Below are positions 26,216-36,865 of a stretch of 64,000 nucleotides of DNA, in pieces. Source of the stretch: Enterococcus timonensis (lineage in GTDB: Bacteria; Bacillota; Bacilli; Lactobacillales; Enterococcaceae); contig NZ_FNVY01000002.1 in assembly GCF_900104595.1 (NCBI RefSeq), positions 124,001 to 188,000 of the forward strand, in the 5' to 3' direction. The position numbers and the translations under genes are program-made. Within the stretch, counting starts at the first letter, position 1, and each line of letters opens with the position of its first letter. The notes under the pieces are model-generated. The model was not told the DNA's origin, did not search any database, and worked only from the letters and a program-made list of their open reading frames with translations.

Positions 26216-26686
26216 ATGCCTCGAAAAGGTCCAGTGACAAAACGCGATGTTTTGCCCGATCCAATGTATAACTCAAAATTAGTCACTCGTTTGATCAACC
26301 GGGTAATGGTTGATGGTAAACGGGGAGTTGCTTCTAGCATTATTTATGATGCTTTTGCAACAATCAAAGAAACTTCTGGCAATGATCCTTTGGAAGTTTT
26401 TGAACAAGCTATGAAAAATATTATGCCCGTCCTTGAAGTAAAAGCTCGCCGTGTTGGGGGTTCTAACTATCAAGTACCCGTTGAAGTTCGCCCTGAACGT
26501 CGGACAACATTGGCTCTTCGTTGGTTAGTAAACTACGCTCGTTTGCGTGGGGAACATACTATGGAAGAACGCCTTGCCAAAGAAATTATGGATGCCGCTA
26601 ACAATACAGGTGCTTCTGTTAAAAAACGTGAAGACACTCATAAAATGGCTGAAGCCAACCGCGCTTTTGCTCATTATCGTTGGTAA
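26216..26686 (+). CDS. rpsG: 30S ribosomal protein S7
   Basis: S7 nucleates assembly of the 30S head and contacts tRNA at the E site. The 156-residue protein begins [16 protein letters not shown] and has the conserved [19 protein letters not shown] segment. AAAGGAGG precedes the ATG. It follows rpsL by 49 nt and precedes fusA by 60 nt. In other bacteria S7 represses its own operon by binding mRNA; no obvious mimic was identified here. Confidence 0.97.
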   Translation: MPRKGPVTKRDVLPDPMYNSKLVTRLINRVMVDGKRGVASSIIYDAFATIKETSGNDPLEVFEQAMKNIMPVLEVKARRVGGSNYQVPVEVRPERRTTLALRWLVNYARLRGEHTMEERLAKEIMDAANNTGASVKKREDTHKMAEANRAFAHYRW

Positions 26687-26746
26687 GATCCTTTCTCTTT
26701 TGTCAATGCAACAATAACTTTAATAAAGAGAGGAGTAACGCCTACC

Positions 26747-28831
26747 ATGCCTAGAGAATTTTCGCTAGAAAAAACTCGTAATATCGGAATCATGGCTCAT
26801 ATCGATGCCGGTAAAACTACTACAACTGAACGTGTTTTATATTACACTGGTAAAATCCACAAAATTGGTGAAACCCATGAAGGAGCTTCCCAAATGGACT
26901 GGATGGAACAAGAGCAAGAACGTGGTATTACAATCACTTCTGCTGCTACCACCGCCCAATGGAAAGGTTACCGTGTAAATATCATCGACACCCCAGGACA
27001 CGTAGACTTCACTGTTGAAGTTGAACGTTCTTTGCGGGTTTTAGATGGTGCCGTTACTGTGTTAGATGCCCAATCCGGTGTTGAACCACAAACGGAAACT
27101 GTATGGCGCCAAGCAACAACTTATGGTGTACCTCGGATCGTTTTTGCCAATAAAATGGACAAAATCGGTGCTGACTTCTTGTACTCCGTTCGGACTTTGC
27201 ATGATCGTCTGCAAGCAAATGCTCATCCAATTCAATTGCCAATTGGCGCAGAAGATGATTTCACTGGAATTATCGATCTTGTGACCATGAAAGCTGAAAT
27301 GTACAAAAATGACTTAGGAACTGAAATCGAAGAAACCGAAATTCCTGAAGATTATGTTGAACTTGCTAAAGAATGGCGTGACAAATTAGTTGAAGCTGTT
27401 GCTGAAACTGATGAAGAACTCACCATGAAATATTTGGAAGGGGAAGAAATTTCCCAAGAAGAATTAAAAGCCGGCATTCGTCGTGCAACTTTAGCAGTTG
27501 AATTTTATCCTGTTTTAGCTGGTTCAGCTTTCAAAAACAAAGGGGTTCAATTATTATTGGACGCTGTTATTGATTACTTACCAGCACCAACTGATATTCC
27601 TGCGATTAAAGGAACAAATCCAAAAACAGATGAAGAATTAGACCGTCATGCTGACGATTCTGAACCATTCTCTGCTTTGGCCTTTAAAGTTATGACCGAT
27701 CCTTTCGTTGGTCGTCTAACTTTCTTCCGGGTTTACTCAGGTGTCTTGCAATCTGGTTCATACGTCTTGAATGCTACTAAAGGCAAACGCGAACGTGTAG
27801 GACGGATCTTGCAAATGCACGCTAACTCTCGTTCTGAAATTCCTGAAGTTTACGCCGGTGATATTGCGGCTGCTGTTGGTTTGAAAGATACCACAACTGG
27901 AGATACATTAGCTGATGAAAAAAATCCTGTAGTTCTTGAATCTATGGAATTTCCTGAACCAGTTATCCAAGTGGCTATTGAACCTAAATCAAAAGCAGAC
28001 CAAGATAAAATGGGTGTGGCTTTACAAAAATTATCTGAAGAAGATCCAACCTTCCGCGCTGAAACGAACTCGGAAACGGGCGAAACAATCATTGCTGGGA
28101 TGGGCGAACTTCACTTAGATATTATTGTTGACCGGATGCGTCGTGAATTTAAAGTTGAAGCTAACGTTGGTGCACCACAAGTTTCTTATCGTGAAACTTT
28201 CCGTGGATCCACACAAGCTGAAGGTAAATTCGTCCGCCAATCTGGTGGTAAAGGACAATACGGACACGTTTGGATTGAATTTACACCAAACGAAGAAGGT
28301 GCCGGTTTTGAATTTGAAAATGGTATCGTCGGTGGGGTTGTTCCTCGTGAATATATCCCAGCTGTTGAAGCTGGTTTGAAAGCTTCAATGGAAAATGGTG
28401 TATTAGCAGGTTACCCACTTGTTGATATTAAAGCTCGTCTTTATGACGGATCTTATCATGATGTCGATTCATCTGAAACAGCTTTCCGTGTGGCCGCTTC
28501 TATGGCATTACGGGCTGCTGCTAAAAAAGCAAATCCAGTAATTTTGGAACCTATTATGGGTGTAGAAATTGTTATCCCTGATGAATATCTTGGAGATATC
28601 ATGGGCCACGTTACTGCTCGTCGTGGACGCGTTGAAGGACTTGAAGCTCGTGGTAATTCACAAGTTGTTCGTTCAATGATTCCATTAGCAGAAATGTTTG
28701 GTTATGCTACAACACTTCGTTCTGCAACACAAGGTCGCGGTGTGTTCACCATGTCCTTTGACCATTATGAAGATGTACCAAAATCTGTACAAGAAGAAAT
28801 CATTAAGAAAAATGGCGGCAACGCTAACTAG
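26747..28831 (+). CDS. fusA: Elongation factor G
   Basis: EF-G is the GTPase that drives translocation and, with RRF, ribosome recycling. The 694-residue protein has G1 AHIDAGKTT, the G2 region [10 protein letters not shown]3 DTPGHVDF and G4 NKMDKIGAD, followed by domains II-V ending in [15 protein letters not shown]. Length and motifs are standard for the housekeeping enzyme, not for a Tet(M)-type protection protein. A hairpin with a T run lies between it and tuf. Confidence 0.97.
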   Translation: MPREFSLEKTRNIGIMAHIDAGKTTTTERVLYYTGKIHKIGETHEGASQMDWMEQEQERGITITSAATTAQWKGYRVNIIDTPGHVDFTVEVERSLRVLDGAVTVLDAQSGVEPQTETVWRQATTYGVPRIVFANKMDKIGADFLYSVRTLHDRLQANAHPIQLPIGAEDDFTGIIDLVTMKAEMYKNDLGTEIEETEIPEDYVELAKEWRDKLVEAVAETDEELTMKYLEGEEISQEELKAGIRRATLAVEFYPVLAGSAFKNKGVQLLLDAVIDYLPAPTDIPAIKGTNPKTDEELDRHADDSEPFSALAFKVMTDPFVGRLTFFRVYSGVLQSGSYVLNATKGKRERVGRILQMHANSRSEIPEVYAGDIAAAVGLKDTTTGDTLADEKNPVVLESMEFPEPVIQVAIEPKSKADQDKMGVALQKLSEEDPTFRAETNSETGETIIAGMGELHLDIIVDRMRREFKVEANVGAPQVSYRETFRGSTQAEGKFVRQSGGKGQYGHVWIEFTPNEEGAGFEFENGIVGGVVPREYIPAVEAGLKASMENGVLAGYPLVDIKARLYDGSYHDVDSSETAFRVAASMALRAAAKKANPVILEPIMGVEIVIPDEYLGDIMGHVTARRGRVEGLEARGNSQVVRSMIPLAEMFGYATTLRSATQGRGVFTMSFDHYEDVPKSVQEEIIKKNGGNAN

Positions 28832-28846
28832 GCTTAATGTCACCCA

Positions 28847-28898
28847 CAGCACCACCCAATAGAATGTATATTCCTTTGAGCGGTGTTGCGGTTTTTTT
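28847..28898 (+). terminator. Terminator-like hairpin between fusA and tuf
   Basis: CAGCACC (28847-28853) pairs, with one G-U, with GGTGTTG (28882-28888); seven T residues follow at 28892-28898. It could uncouple tuf from fusA, raising the question of a separate tuf promoter in the remaining 88 nt. Confidence 0.55.
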
Positions 28899-28986
28899 CG
28901 CGGAATTTTCCGCGCTTAACTAAGGATGATTGGGAGTTTTCCCGTCAGATAAAAAAATTAAAACTTTTTAGGAGGAATTTTCTCAA

Positions 28987-30174
28987 ATGGCAAAAGCAAA
29001 ATTTGACCGTTCGAAACCACACGTTAACGTTGGTACAATCGGACACGTTGACCACGGTAAAACAACTTTAACAGCAGCAATCACTACTGTTTTAGCTAAA
29101 CAAGGTGGAGCTGAAGCTCGTGACTATGCTTCTATCGATGGCGCTCCTGAAGAACGCGAACGTGGAATCACAATCAACACTTCTCACGTTGAATATGAAA
29201 CAGCAACTCGTCACTATGCTCACGTGGACTGCCCAGGACACGCGGACTATGTTAAAAATATGATCACTGGTGCTGCCCAAATGGACGGCGCAATCTTAGT
29301 TGTTTCCGCTGCTGATGGCCCAATGCCTCAAACACGCGAACACATCTTGTTGTCTCGCCAAGTTGGTGTACCTTACATCGTTGTTTTCTTAAACAAAGTT
29401 GATATGGTTGATGACGAAGAATTATTAGAATTAGTTGAAATGGAAGTTCGTGAATTATTAACTGAATACGATTTCCCTGGCGACGACATTCCTTTCATCG
29501 CAGGTTCTGCTTTGAAAGCTTTGGAAGGCGATCCTGCTTACGAAGAAAAAATTCTTGAATTGATGGAAGCTGTAGATACTTACATTCCAACTCCAGTTCG
29601 GGAAATTGACAAACCATTCATGATGCCAGTCGAAGATGTATTTTCTATCACTGGTCGTGGAACAGTTGCAACTGGTCGTGTTGAACGTGGCCAAGTGCGC
29701 GTTGGTGATGAAGTTGAAGTTGTTGGTCTTGCAGAAGCTACTTCTAAAACAATCGTTACTGGTGTTGAAATGTTCCGTAAATTGTTGGATTACGCTGAAG
29801 CTGGCGATAACATCGGTACTTTACTACGTGGGGTTGCTCGCGAAGATATCGAACGTGGCCAAGTATTAGCTAAACCAGGTACAATTACACCTCATACTAA
29901 ATTCCAAGCTGAAGTTTATGTATTAACCAAAGAAGAAGGTGGACGTCATACTCCATTCTTCACTAACTACCGTCCTCAATTCTACTTCCGTACAACAGAC
30001 GTTACTGGTGTTGTAGAATTACCAGAAGGCGTTGAAATGGTTATGCCTGGCGATAACGTTGGAATGACTATTGAATTAATCCACCCAGTTGCTATCGAAA
30101 AAGGAACTACATTCTCAATCCGTGAAGGCGGACGGACTGTTGGTTCTGGTATCGTTGCTGAAGTGAGCAAATAA
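28987..30174 (+). CDS. tuf: Elongation factor Tu
   Basis: EF-Tu delivers aminoacyl-tRNA to the ribosome as a GTP complex. The 395-residue protein has G1 [10 protein letters not shown]3 DCPGHADY, G4 NKVDMVDD, and domains II-III with the C-terminal [23 protein letters not shown] lies upstream of ATG at 28987. Codon choice is strongly biased, as expected for one of the most abundant proteins. A terminator follows 18 nt after the stop. Confidence 0.98.
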   Translation: MAKAKFDRSKPHVNVGTIGHVDHGKTTLTAAITTVLAKQGGAEARDYASIDGAPEERERGITINTSHVEYETATRHYAHVDCPGHADYVKNMITGAAQMDGAILVVSAADGPMPQTREHILLSRQVGVPYIVVFLNKVDMVDDEELLELVEMEVRELLTEYDFPGDDIPFIAGSALKALEGDPAYEEKILELMEAVDTYIPTPVREIDKPFMMPVEDVFSITGRGTVATGRVERGQVRVGDEVEVVGLAEATSKTIVTGVEMFRKLLDYAEAGDNIGTLLRGVAREDIERGQVLAKPGTITPHTKFQAEVYVLTKEEGGRHTPFFTNYRPQFYFRTTDVTGVVELPEGVEMVMPGDNVGMTIELIHPVAIEKGTTFSIREGGRTVGSGIVAEVSK

Positions 30175-30192
30175 TTCTATAACCGATTAAAA

Positions 30193-30221
30193 AGCTGCTG
30201 ACAATTGTCAGCGGCTTTTTT
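30193..30221 (+). terminator. Terminator of the str operon
   Basis: GCTGCTGACA pairs with TGTCAGCGGC across a small loop (30193-30214), followed by a T run to 30221. Confidence 0.85.
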
Positions 30222-30326
30222 TGTGTTTAAATTTTGATCCGAAATGGTTGTTCATATTTGAGAAACCTCTTTCAAAAGCTTTCTATTTGTAACGATGATA
30301 TACTGAAAATGAAGGGAGGAATTTAC

Positions 30327-32189
30327 ATGGCACAAGGTGGTTTTGGAATGCGTTCCTTTGCAAAAGACAGCTCCATTAAAGGAACGAAATTAAAAAAGGG
30401 AACAGCCAAACGAGTATTAACGTATGCTGCTCCTTACAAAAAGCTTTTAGTTCTTTTTCTTTTTTTAATTATGATGAATGCCGGCATCGGCGCATTGACT
30501 CCTTTGATTTTAAAAACTATTATCGATACCGGAATTACGAATGGGGATATTCCTTACATCGTTAAATTTTCTTTATTAGCAGGTGGATTAGCCGTTGCCA
30601 GTGCCTTTTTGACTTTAGGAGAACGCTGGTTGTCTTCTAAAATCGGCGAGGGAGTTATTTTTGATTTACAAAGTGAACTATTTGAACACATTCAAAAAAT
30701 GTCATTGTCATTTTTTTCCCGTACAAAAACTGGCGCATTGGTTCAGCGGATTAATGGTGACGTAACTGGTGCCCAAGCAGTATTCACGCAAACCTTATCT
30801 AGTGTTTTTAGCAATACTTTATCCGTTACATTTGTCTTAATTGCGATGTTTTCTATGTCATGGCAACTGACTCTGGTGGCACTGTTACTCGTTCCAGCTT
30901 TTATTATCCCGGCACGAATTGTAGGACCAAAATTAGCAAAGCTCATGCGCGAATCTTATGACCTAAAAGCAGAATCCAATCAATTGTCTAATGAGCGCTT
31001 CAATGTTGCCGGAGCGCAATTGGCAAAGACATACGGTACACCGGAAGCCGATGCTCAGCAATATTCGGAACAAATTCGTAAAGTTCGGGACTTAAGCATT
31101 AAACAAACGCTGACCGGTTCACTGATGCGTGTCACCATTGGGACGGTCAGTGCGTTAGCTGTTGCTGTTGTTTATGGATTAGGCGGTGTCTTAGCGGTTA
31201 GAGGGAGCTTAACAGTTGGTATCGTTGTTGCCTTGGCTTCTTATCTAAATCGGTTGTACGGACCGATCACGTCACTGTCCAATGTCCAAGTCGATGTTTT
31301 GACTGCGATGGTTAGTTTTGAACGGGTCTTTGAAATTTTAGATTTAGAACCTAGCGTAAAAGAATTACCCGATGCGAAACCATTAAACGATTATGTAAAA
31401 AAGAATGGTGCCAGTGTTATTTTTGACCATGTCCAGTTTCGTTACCCTACAGTGAAGGAAGTTTCGCTGGCTTCTTTAGAATTGATGCCAGGAGCTGAGC
31501 GAGAATCGGAAGATCCGATTTTAAAAGATGTCTCCTTTACCATTCAGCCAGGACAGATGACAGCTTTAGTTGGTCCTAGTGGTGCGGGAAAATCTACTTT
31601 GTCGCAGTTAGTCACTCGAATGTATGACCCGCAAAAAGGTGAAATTCGAATCGGTGACTTTCCATTAAAAAATGCTACATTGGATTCGGTGCGTCAAACT
31701 ATCGGAGTCGTCAGTCAAGATGCGCATATGTTCCACGATACGATTGGAAATAATCTGCGCTATGCCAAACCCGATGCAACTACGGCCGAAATTGAAGAAG
31801 CTTTGAAAGAAGCTTATATTTGGGAATTAATTTCCTCTTTGCCTGACGGAATCGATACGGTTATTGGCGATCGCGGCTACCGTTTATCTGGCGGTGAACG
31901 GCAACGTTTAGCTATTGCGCGATTACTTTTGAAATCTCCTGAGATTGTGATTTTAGACGAGGCGACAGCCCACTTAGATTCAGAGAGCGAACATTTTATT
32001 CAGGAGGCTTTTCAGACTGCTTTAGCCGACCGGACTTCTTTAGTCATCGCCCATCGCCTATCCACCGTGCGAGAAGCAGATCAAATTTTAGTTTTAGAAA
32101 AAGGCCACATCATTCAAAGGGGGACCCATGAAAAATTAATTCAAGAGTCTGGTCTTTATCAAGAACTGTATCATTTACAATTTGAATAG
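30327..32189 (+). CDS. ABC transporter, exporter type (TMD-NBD half transporter)
   Basis: This 620-residue protein has an N-terminal six-helix membrane domain (about residues 30-330), then an NBD with Walker A GPSGAGKST, Q-loop VVSQDAHMF, signature LSGGERQR, Walker B IVILDEAT and H-loop AHRLST. It should work as a homodimer in export of a drug, lipid or peptide; the substrate is not evident. ATG at 30327 is chosen for AAGGGAGGA 6-7 nt upstream. An extended -10 (TGATATACT, 30296-30304) lies close before it. It stands alone between the tuf terminator and its own. Confidence 0.88.
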   Translation: MAQGGFGMRSFAKDSSIKGTKLKKGTAKRVLTYAAPYKKLLVLFLFLIMMNAGIGALTPLILKTIIDTGITNGDIPYIVKFSLLAGGLAVASAFLTLGERWLSSKIGEGVIFDLQSELFEHIQKMSLSFFSRTKTGALVQRINGDVTGAQAVFTQTLSSVFSNTLSVTFVLIAMFSMSWQLTLVALLLVPAFIIPARIVGPKLAKLMRESYDLKAESNQLSNERFNVAGAQLAKTYGTPEADAQQYSEQIRKVRDLSIKQTLTGSLMRVTIGTVSALAVAVVYGLGGVLAVRGSLTVGIVVALASYLNRLYGPITSLSNVQVDVLTAMVSFERVFEILDLEPSVKELPDAKPLNDYVKKNGASVIFDHVQFRYPTVKEVSLASLELMPGAERESEDPILKDVSFTIQPGQMTALVGPSGAGKSTLSQLVTRMYDPQKGEIRIGDFPLKNATLDSVRQTIGVVSQDAHMFHDTIGNNLRYAKPDATTAEIEEALKEAYIWELISSLPDGIDTVIGDRGYRLSGGERQRLAIARLLLKSPEIVILDEATAHLDSESEHFIQEAFQTALADRTSLVIAHRLSTVREADQILVLEKGHIIQRGTHEKLIQESGLYQELYHLQFE

Positions 32190-32244
32190 CTTTTGTTTTT
32201 CAATGAATAAACTGGGACTCGTAAAAGAAAATATATTTTTTAGG

Positions 32245-32285
32245 AAACTCAAGACGAAAATATTTTTTTGTCTTGAGTTTTTTTA
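32245..32285 (+). terminator. Terminator of the ABC exporter gene
   Basis: AAACTCAAGAC (32245-32255) pairs with GTCTTGAGTTT (32270-32280) and the T run continues to about 32284. Confidence 0.85.
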
Positions 32286-32341
32286 TTATGCAGCAAGAAG
32301 TTCGCTGTTTAGATTTTTAATCAGAATTATCAGAATATTCA

Positions 32342-32370
32342 TTGACTTTTGTGTGAAGATTAGCTATAGT
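32342..32370 (+). promoter_or_regulatory. Promoter of the liv operon
   Basis: TTGACT (32342-32347), a 17-nt spacer and TATAGT (32365-32370) make a near-consensus sigma-A promoter 30 nt before livJ. The leader is too short for a T-box. No CodY-box was convincingly recognised. Confidence 0.7.
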
Positions 32371-32399
32371 AAGAACAAGTTTTTAATTGGAGGTAGCTG

Positions 32400-33575
32400 A
32401 TGAAATTAAAAAAATTATTTTTACTAAGTGTTTTTCTTTTATTGTTCAGTGGATGTACCGCGAAAAACACGCAAAAAGCGCAAGGGAATACAGCCAGTGG
32501 TGACACAATAAAAATTGGTTTGAATCTCGAACTTTCTGGTGCGGCGGCCGCTTATGGAAATCAAGAAAAAGAAGGCGCAGAATTTGCAGCAGCTGAAATA
32601 AATCGGAACGGTGGAATTTTAGGAAAAAAAGTGGAGCTGATTTTAAAAGACAATAAATCAGAAACTACTGAGGCTTTTACCGTAACGGCTAATCTGGCAA
32701 GATCTGGAGTGGTGGCAATTATTGGACCGGCAACATCAAGCGGGGCAAAAGCGGCGATTCCTAATTTAAAAAAATCTGGCGTACCGATGATTACCCCATC
32801 GGCTACCGATGATGCTTTGACCTTTAGCGATGGACAAGTCCAAGAATTTGTTTTTCGTTCTTGTTTCCAAGATAGTTTGCAAGGGACGATTTTAGCAAAA
32901 TTTGCCGCTGAAAATCTTCAGGCGCAAAAAGTCGTTATTTTAGGAGATAATTCTAGCGATTATGCGGTGGGATTGAGTAAAGCCTTTAAAGAAAATTTTG
33001 TTGGCGAGATTGTGGCGGAAGAAAATTTTAGCGCAGGCGATAAAGATTTCCAAGCCCTTTTAACAAAAATTAATGGTCAAGATTTTGATGCTTTATATGT
33101 ACCTAGCTATTACACGGAGGCCGGATTGATTATTAAACAGGCGCGGGAGATGGGAATTACCCAACCGATTTTAGGCGGAGATGGTTTTTCTGATCCAGAG
33201 ATGATCGCTATTGCTGGGGCAAAAAATGTTTCTAATGTTTTTTACTCAAATCATTTTTCAACTTCAGCTCCAGCTACTAAAAAAGCGGCTGACTTTCTGG
33301 CTGAATGGCGCCAGAATTTTGGTAGCGATCCTTCTGCTTTTCAAGCTTTAAGTTACGACGCCCTTTACATGATTAAAGCGGCAATTGAAGAAGCTGGCGT
33401 GGCTAACTCGCTAGATATTAAAAAAGCTTTAGCTAATTTGCAAAATTTTTCTGGCGTTACTGGGAAAATGTCAGTCAATGATCAGCATAATCCGCAAAAA
33501 GATGTAGTCGTTTTAGGACTGACTGAAGGCGTGGAAACTTCAGCAGAAATAGTTTCGCCAGATGAGAAGGGGTGA
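32400..33575 (+). CDS. livJ: Branched-chain amino acid ABC transporter substrate-binding lipoprotein
   Basis: The signal peptide ends at the lipobox FSGC (lipidated Cys19), anchoring the protein outside the membrane. The mature 391-residue precursor is a Leu/Ile/Val-binding type I periplasmic-binding fold, with IKIGLNLELSGAAAAYG at the start and IIGPATSSGAKA, YVPSYYTEAGLI and GDGFSDPE further on. GGAGGTAG lies 3-8 nt before ATG at 32400. It is the first gene of a complete livJHMGF import operon. Confidence 0.92.
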   Translation: MKLKKLFLLSVFLLLFSGCTAKNTQKAQGNTASGDTIKIGLNLELSGAAAAYGNQEKEGAEFAAAEINRNGGILGKKVELILKDNKSETTEAFTVTANLARSGVVAIIGPATSSGAKAAIPNLKKSGVPMITPSATDDALTFSDGQVQEFVFRSCFQDSLQGTILAKFAAENLQAQKVVILGDNSSDYAVGLSKAFKENFVGEIVAEENFSAGDKDFQALLTKINGQDFDALYVPSYYTEAGLIIKQAREMGITQPILGGDGFSDPEMIAIAGAKNVSNVFYSNHFSTSAPATKKAADFLAEWRQNFGSDPSAFQALSYDALYMIKAAIEEAGVANSLDIKKALANLQNFSGVTGKMSVNDQHNPQKDVVVLGLTEGVETSAEIVSPDEKG

Positions 33576-34462
33576 GAGATTTGGAAATGTTTCTTCAGCA
33601 AGTACTTAACGGTTTATTTTTAGGAAGTATTTATGCTTTATTGGCATTAGGCTATACGATGGTTTACGGCATTATAAAATTAATCAACTTCGCCCACGGT
33701 GAGGTCTACATGATTGGCGCATTTTTCGGGCTTTATTTGATTGAAGAATGGCAAGCGAATTTTTTTATTGCTTTAATTGGGGCAATGATTTTTTGTGCTC
33801 TATTAGGAATGCTAATCGAATTTCTCGCGTATCGTCCATTGCGGCATTCTCCACGAATTACGGTTTTGATTACTGCCATTGGGATTTCTTATTTATTGCA
33901 AAATGTTATGATTTATTTTTTCACCAGCGCCACGCGACCATTTCCACAAGAAGTGTTACCGAAAAAAGAATGGGCTTTTGCCGGCGTTCAGTTGACGAGT
34001 ATCCAGTTGACGATTTTGTTGACCGCCATTTTCTTAATGATTGCTTTACAAGTGATTGTCAAATATACAAAGATGGGACGGGCGATGCGAGCTGTTTCGG
34101 TTGATGAAAAAGCCGCACAATTAATGGGCATTAATGTCAATCGGACCATTTCTTTCACCTTTGCTTTGGGTTCAGCTTTAGCCGGAGCCGCCGGGGTGTT
34201 AATTGGTTTATATTATAATTCGGTAGATCCCATGATGGGAGCAATGCCGGGGATTAAAGCCTTTGTCGCGGCCGTTTTTGGTGGAATCGGCATTATCCCT
34301 GGAGCCGCCCTTGGTGGGGTGACAATTGGTTTACTGGAAACTGGCGTAGTAGCTACTAGTTTATCGCCGTTTAAAGATGCGGTGGTTTATTTGATTTTGA
34401 TTGTTATTTTGTTAGTTAAGCCGGCTGGTTTATTAGGAAAAAATCGAAAGGAGAAAGTCTAA
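33572..34462 (+). CDS. livH: Branched-chain amino acid ABC transporter permease LivH
   Basis: This 296-residue membrane protein has about eight hydrophobic segments with the LivH signature GLFLGSIYALLALGYTMVYGIIKLINFAHGE (given here by position, residues 13-43) and the coupling loop MRAVSVDEKAAQLMGINV. The start is uncertain: GTG at 33572 overlaps the livJ stop, but TTG at 33581 lies better behind AAGGGG, and ATG at 33587 is also in frame. LivH pairs with LivM to form the membrane path. Confidence 0.9.
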   Translation: MRDLEMFLQQVLNGLFLGSIYALLALGYTMVYGIIKLINFAHGEVYMIGAFFGLYLIEEWQANFFIALIGAMIFCALLGMLIEFLAYRPLRHSPRITVLITAIGISYLLQNVMIYFFTSATRPFPQEVLPKKEWAFAGVQLTSIQLTILLTAIFLMIALQVIVKYTKMGRAMRAVSVDEKAAQLMGINVNRTISFTFALGSALAGAAGVLIGLYYNSVDPMMGAMPGIKAFVAAVFGGIGIIPGAALGGVTIGLLETGVVATSLSPFKDAVVYLILIVILLVKPAGLLGKNRKEKV

Positions 34463-35409
34463 TGAAAAAAAATCTCCGCGTTAATCTTTACTGGTGTGGT
34501 CTTTTTCTTTGCGGTTATCTTCTATTATATATGTTACAAGCGGTAGGTCTCTTTAATCTTTTTTTTGAAAATACCTTCGTTTTTATTGGGATTAATATTA
34601 TTTTGGCGGTGGGACTTAATTTGATTATTGGTTTTTCTGGTCAATTTTCATTGGGTCATGCGGGATTTATGGCGATTGGTGCGTATGGAACGGCGCTTTT
34701 TTTGCAACAACACCAAAATATGACGGGTTTAATTTCTGGTCTAATTATTGGGATGACGTTATCTGGGGCGGTTGCTTTTCTTGTTGGCGGGCCGACCTTA
34801 CGTTTGAAAGGTGATTATTTAGCGATTGCGACTTTGGGTGTTTCAGAAATCATTCGCATCATTATTATTAATTTGCCAACGGTCACTAATGGGGCAGCCG
34901 GCATTTTTCAAATTCCTAATTTAGTGACGTGGCCGATGGTGTATGGGGCGGTGATTGCTAGTACCTTAATTATTGTCAATTTCATCCATTCAGGGACTGG
35001 TCTGACAGTCCAAGCCATTGCCCAAGATGAAATTGCCGCTGAATCGGTAGGAATTAATACGACCCGCTATAAATTAACCGCCTTTGTGATTGGCGCCATA
35101 ACAGCAGCGCTAGCAGGTGGGTTATATGCCAGTTACTTACAGACGATCACGCCAAAAGATTTCACCTTTAACAAGAGCATTGATATTTTAATTATTGTCG
35201 TCTTTGGCGGAATTGGCAGCATTACTGGAAGTATCGTAGCGGCGATTGTTTTGGGGATTTTAAATATGTTTTTACAAGACTTTGGTCAGTTGCGGATGAT
35301 TATTTATGCGCTAGCTTTAATTATTATGATGCTCTTTAAACCTAATGGCCTTCTAGGAAAGAAAGAATTTTCTTTAGGCCAATTGCTGAAAAAGAAGGTG
35401 CGGTCATGA
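34462..35409 (+). CDS. livM: Branched-chain amino acid ABC transporter permease LivM
   Basis: The second permease subunit has 315 residues and roughly eight to nine membrane segments. Family motifs are GLNLIIGFSGQFSLGHAGFM (about residues 47-66) and the coupling stretch AIAQDEIAAESVGINTTRYK. ATG overlaps the livH TAA by one base and is preceded by AAAGGAG, so translation is coupled. It lacks the long soluble N-terminus found in some proteobacterial LivM. Confidence 0.92.
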   Translation: MKKNLRVNLYWCGLFLCGYLLLYMLQAVGLFNLFFENTFVFIGINIILAVGLNLIIGFSGQFSLGHAGFMAIGAYGTALFLQQHQNMTGLISGLIIGMTLSGAVAFLVGGPTLRLKGDYLAIATLGVSEIIRIIIINLPTVTNGAAGIFQIPNLVTWPMVYGAVIASTLIIVNFIHSGTGLTVQAIAQDEIAAESVGINTTRYKLTAFVIGAITAALAGGLYASYLQTITPKDFTFNKSIDILIIVVFGGIGSITGSIVAAIVLGILNMFLQDFGQLRMIIYALALIIMMLFKPNGLLGKKEFSLGQLLKKKVRS

Positions 35410-36167
35410 GTTTATTAGAAGTGGAAAAATTAACGAAAAATTTTGGTGGCCTGCAAGCAGTAGCTAATGTTTCTTTAAAAATTCAGCGGCGAGAAATTTT
35501 AGGTTTGATTGGACCTAATGGCGCTGGGAAAACGACTTTATTTAATTTACTCACCGGCGTCTATGCGCCAACGGAAGGTTTTATTGTCTTTGATGGGCAA
35601 AATATTACCAAATCTAAACCCAATCAAATCGCTAATCTTGGCGTGGGTCGGACCTTTCAAAATATTCGTCTTTTTAATCAATTAACCGTCGCTGAAAATA
35701 TCGAAGTCGCCTTGCACCAGCAAAATGCCGACTTACTATCAGAAATTTTCCGACTACCACTTTTTTCTCAACAACAAAAAATACGACAAGAAAAAGTGGC
35801 GCAACTACTGGAATTTTTCCAGTTAGCAGACTACGCGAATTTACCAGCTAATAGTTTAGCTTATGGCTTGCAACGCCGTTTAGAAATTGCTCGAGCGCTG
35901 GCCTCCGCGCCTAAAATTTTATTTTTGGATGAACCGGCGGCCGGAATGAATCCTAGTGAAACAAAAGAGCTGATGGATTTAATTTTAAAAATTCATGATC
36001 AATATCAAATCGCGATTGTGTTAATTGAACATGATATGAAACTAGTAATGAACGTTTGCCAGAGAGTTTGTGTTTTGGAATATGGCCGCGTAATTAAAAA
36101 TGGCACCCCTTATGAAGTGCAAAATGATCCGCGGGTAATTGCCGCCTACTTAGGAGGGGATGTGTGA
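35406..36167 (+). CDS. livG: Branched-chain amino acid ABC transporter ATP-binding protein LivG
   Basis: This is a single ATPase domain of 253 residues. Walker A is GPNGAGKTT, the LivG-type insertion GVGRTFQNIRLF follows, the signature is LAYGLQRRLEIARAL (the usual SGGQ replaced by YGLQ, as common in LivG), and Walker B is ILFLDEPAAGMNPSE. It overlaps livM by 4 nt (ATGA) and livF follows directly. It works with LivF as the ATPase pair. Confidence 0.93.
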   Translation: MSLLEVEKLTKNFGGLQAVANVSLKIQRREILGLIGPNGAGKTTLFNLLTGVYAPTEGFIVFDGQNITKSKPNQIANLGVGRTFQNIRLFNQLTVAENIEVALHQQNADLLSEIFRLPLFSQQQKIRQEKVAQLLEFFQLADYANLPANSLAYGLQRRLEIARALASAPKILFLDEPAAGMNPSETKELMDLILKIHDQYQIAIVLIEHDMKLVMNVCQRVCVLEYGRVIKNGTPYEVQNDPRVIAAYLGGDV

Positions 36168-36862
36168 TGCTAGAAGTTGAAAATTTATCTTTGAATTATG
36201 GGGCGATTGAAGCAGTTAAAGGTGTGAGTTTTCATGTCAAGCAAGGAGAAATCGTCACTTTAATTGGGGCAAATGGTGCTGGAAAGTCTTCAATTTTAAA
36301 AAGTTTGTCCGGCTTATTACCAGTAGCCAACGGGAAAATCACTTACGAAGGAAGCGACCTTAGTAAAATGTCTTCTGTCCAAATTGTCAAAAACGGACTG
36401 ATCCAAGTGCCAGAAGGTCGTCATGTGTTCCCGGGATTAACCGTCAAAGAAAATTTAGCGTTAGGTGGTTTTTTGCAAAAAAATAGCGCCCAGGAACTAA
36501 CAGAAATTTTTGCCCGGTTTCCAATTTTAAAAGAACGAATCAACCAAGACGCCGCTACATTATCTGGTGGTGAACAACAAATGCTAGCTATGGGGCGGGC
36601 ATTAATGAGCAAACCCCGCTTATTACTATTAGACGAACCTTCCATGGGGTTAGCGCCGCTTTTTATTACAGAAATTTTCCGCATTATTGAAGCCATTCGC
36701 AAACAGGGGACGACCATTTTATTAGTCGAACAAAATGCTAAGCGCGCTTTAGAAATTGCTGACCGCGCCTATGTTTTAGAAACTGGCCGAGTCGTTTTAG
36801 AAGGGGCTGCTAGTGATTTATTATCTTCAGAAATTGTCAAAAAAGCATACTTAGGAGGATAA
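36167..36862 (+). CDS. livF: Branched-chain amino acid ABC transporter ATP-binding protein LivF
   Basis: The second ATPase, 231 residues from ATG at 36167, overlaps the livG TGA by one base; a GTG one codon earlier is possible. Walker A is GANGAGKSS, followed by the LivF-type GLIQVPEGRHVFPGLTV, signature LSGGEQQMLAMGRAL and Walker B LLLLDEPSMGLAP. TAGGAGGGG lies upstream. It completes the transporter and is followed 3 nt later by a CBS-ACT gene. Confidence 0.93.
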   Translation: MLEVENLSLNYGAIEAVKGVSFHVKQGEIVTLIGANGAGKSSILKSLSGLLPVANGKITYEGSDLSKMSSVQIVKNGLIQVPEGRHVFPGLTVKENLALGGFLQKNSAQELTEIFARFPILKERINQDAATLSGGEQQMLAMGRALMSKPRLLLLDEPSMGLAPLFITEIFRIIEAIRKQGTTILLVEQNAKRALEIADRAYVLETGRVVLEGAASDLLSSEIVKKAYLGG

Positions 36863-36865
36863 AAA

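Noticed and set aside
26747-28831. fusA as a ribosomal protection (Tet(M)-like) gene
   Set aside because: Length, motifs and position in the str operon are those of housekeeping EF-G.
32371-32399. T-box or leader peptide control of the liv operon
   Set aside because: Only about 25-30 nt separate the promoter from livJ, too short for either.
35406-36167. LivG with a broken ABC signature
   Set aside because: The LAYGLQRRLEIARAL form is common among LivG proteins, so it is not a sign of inactivity.
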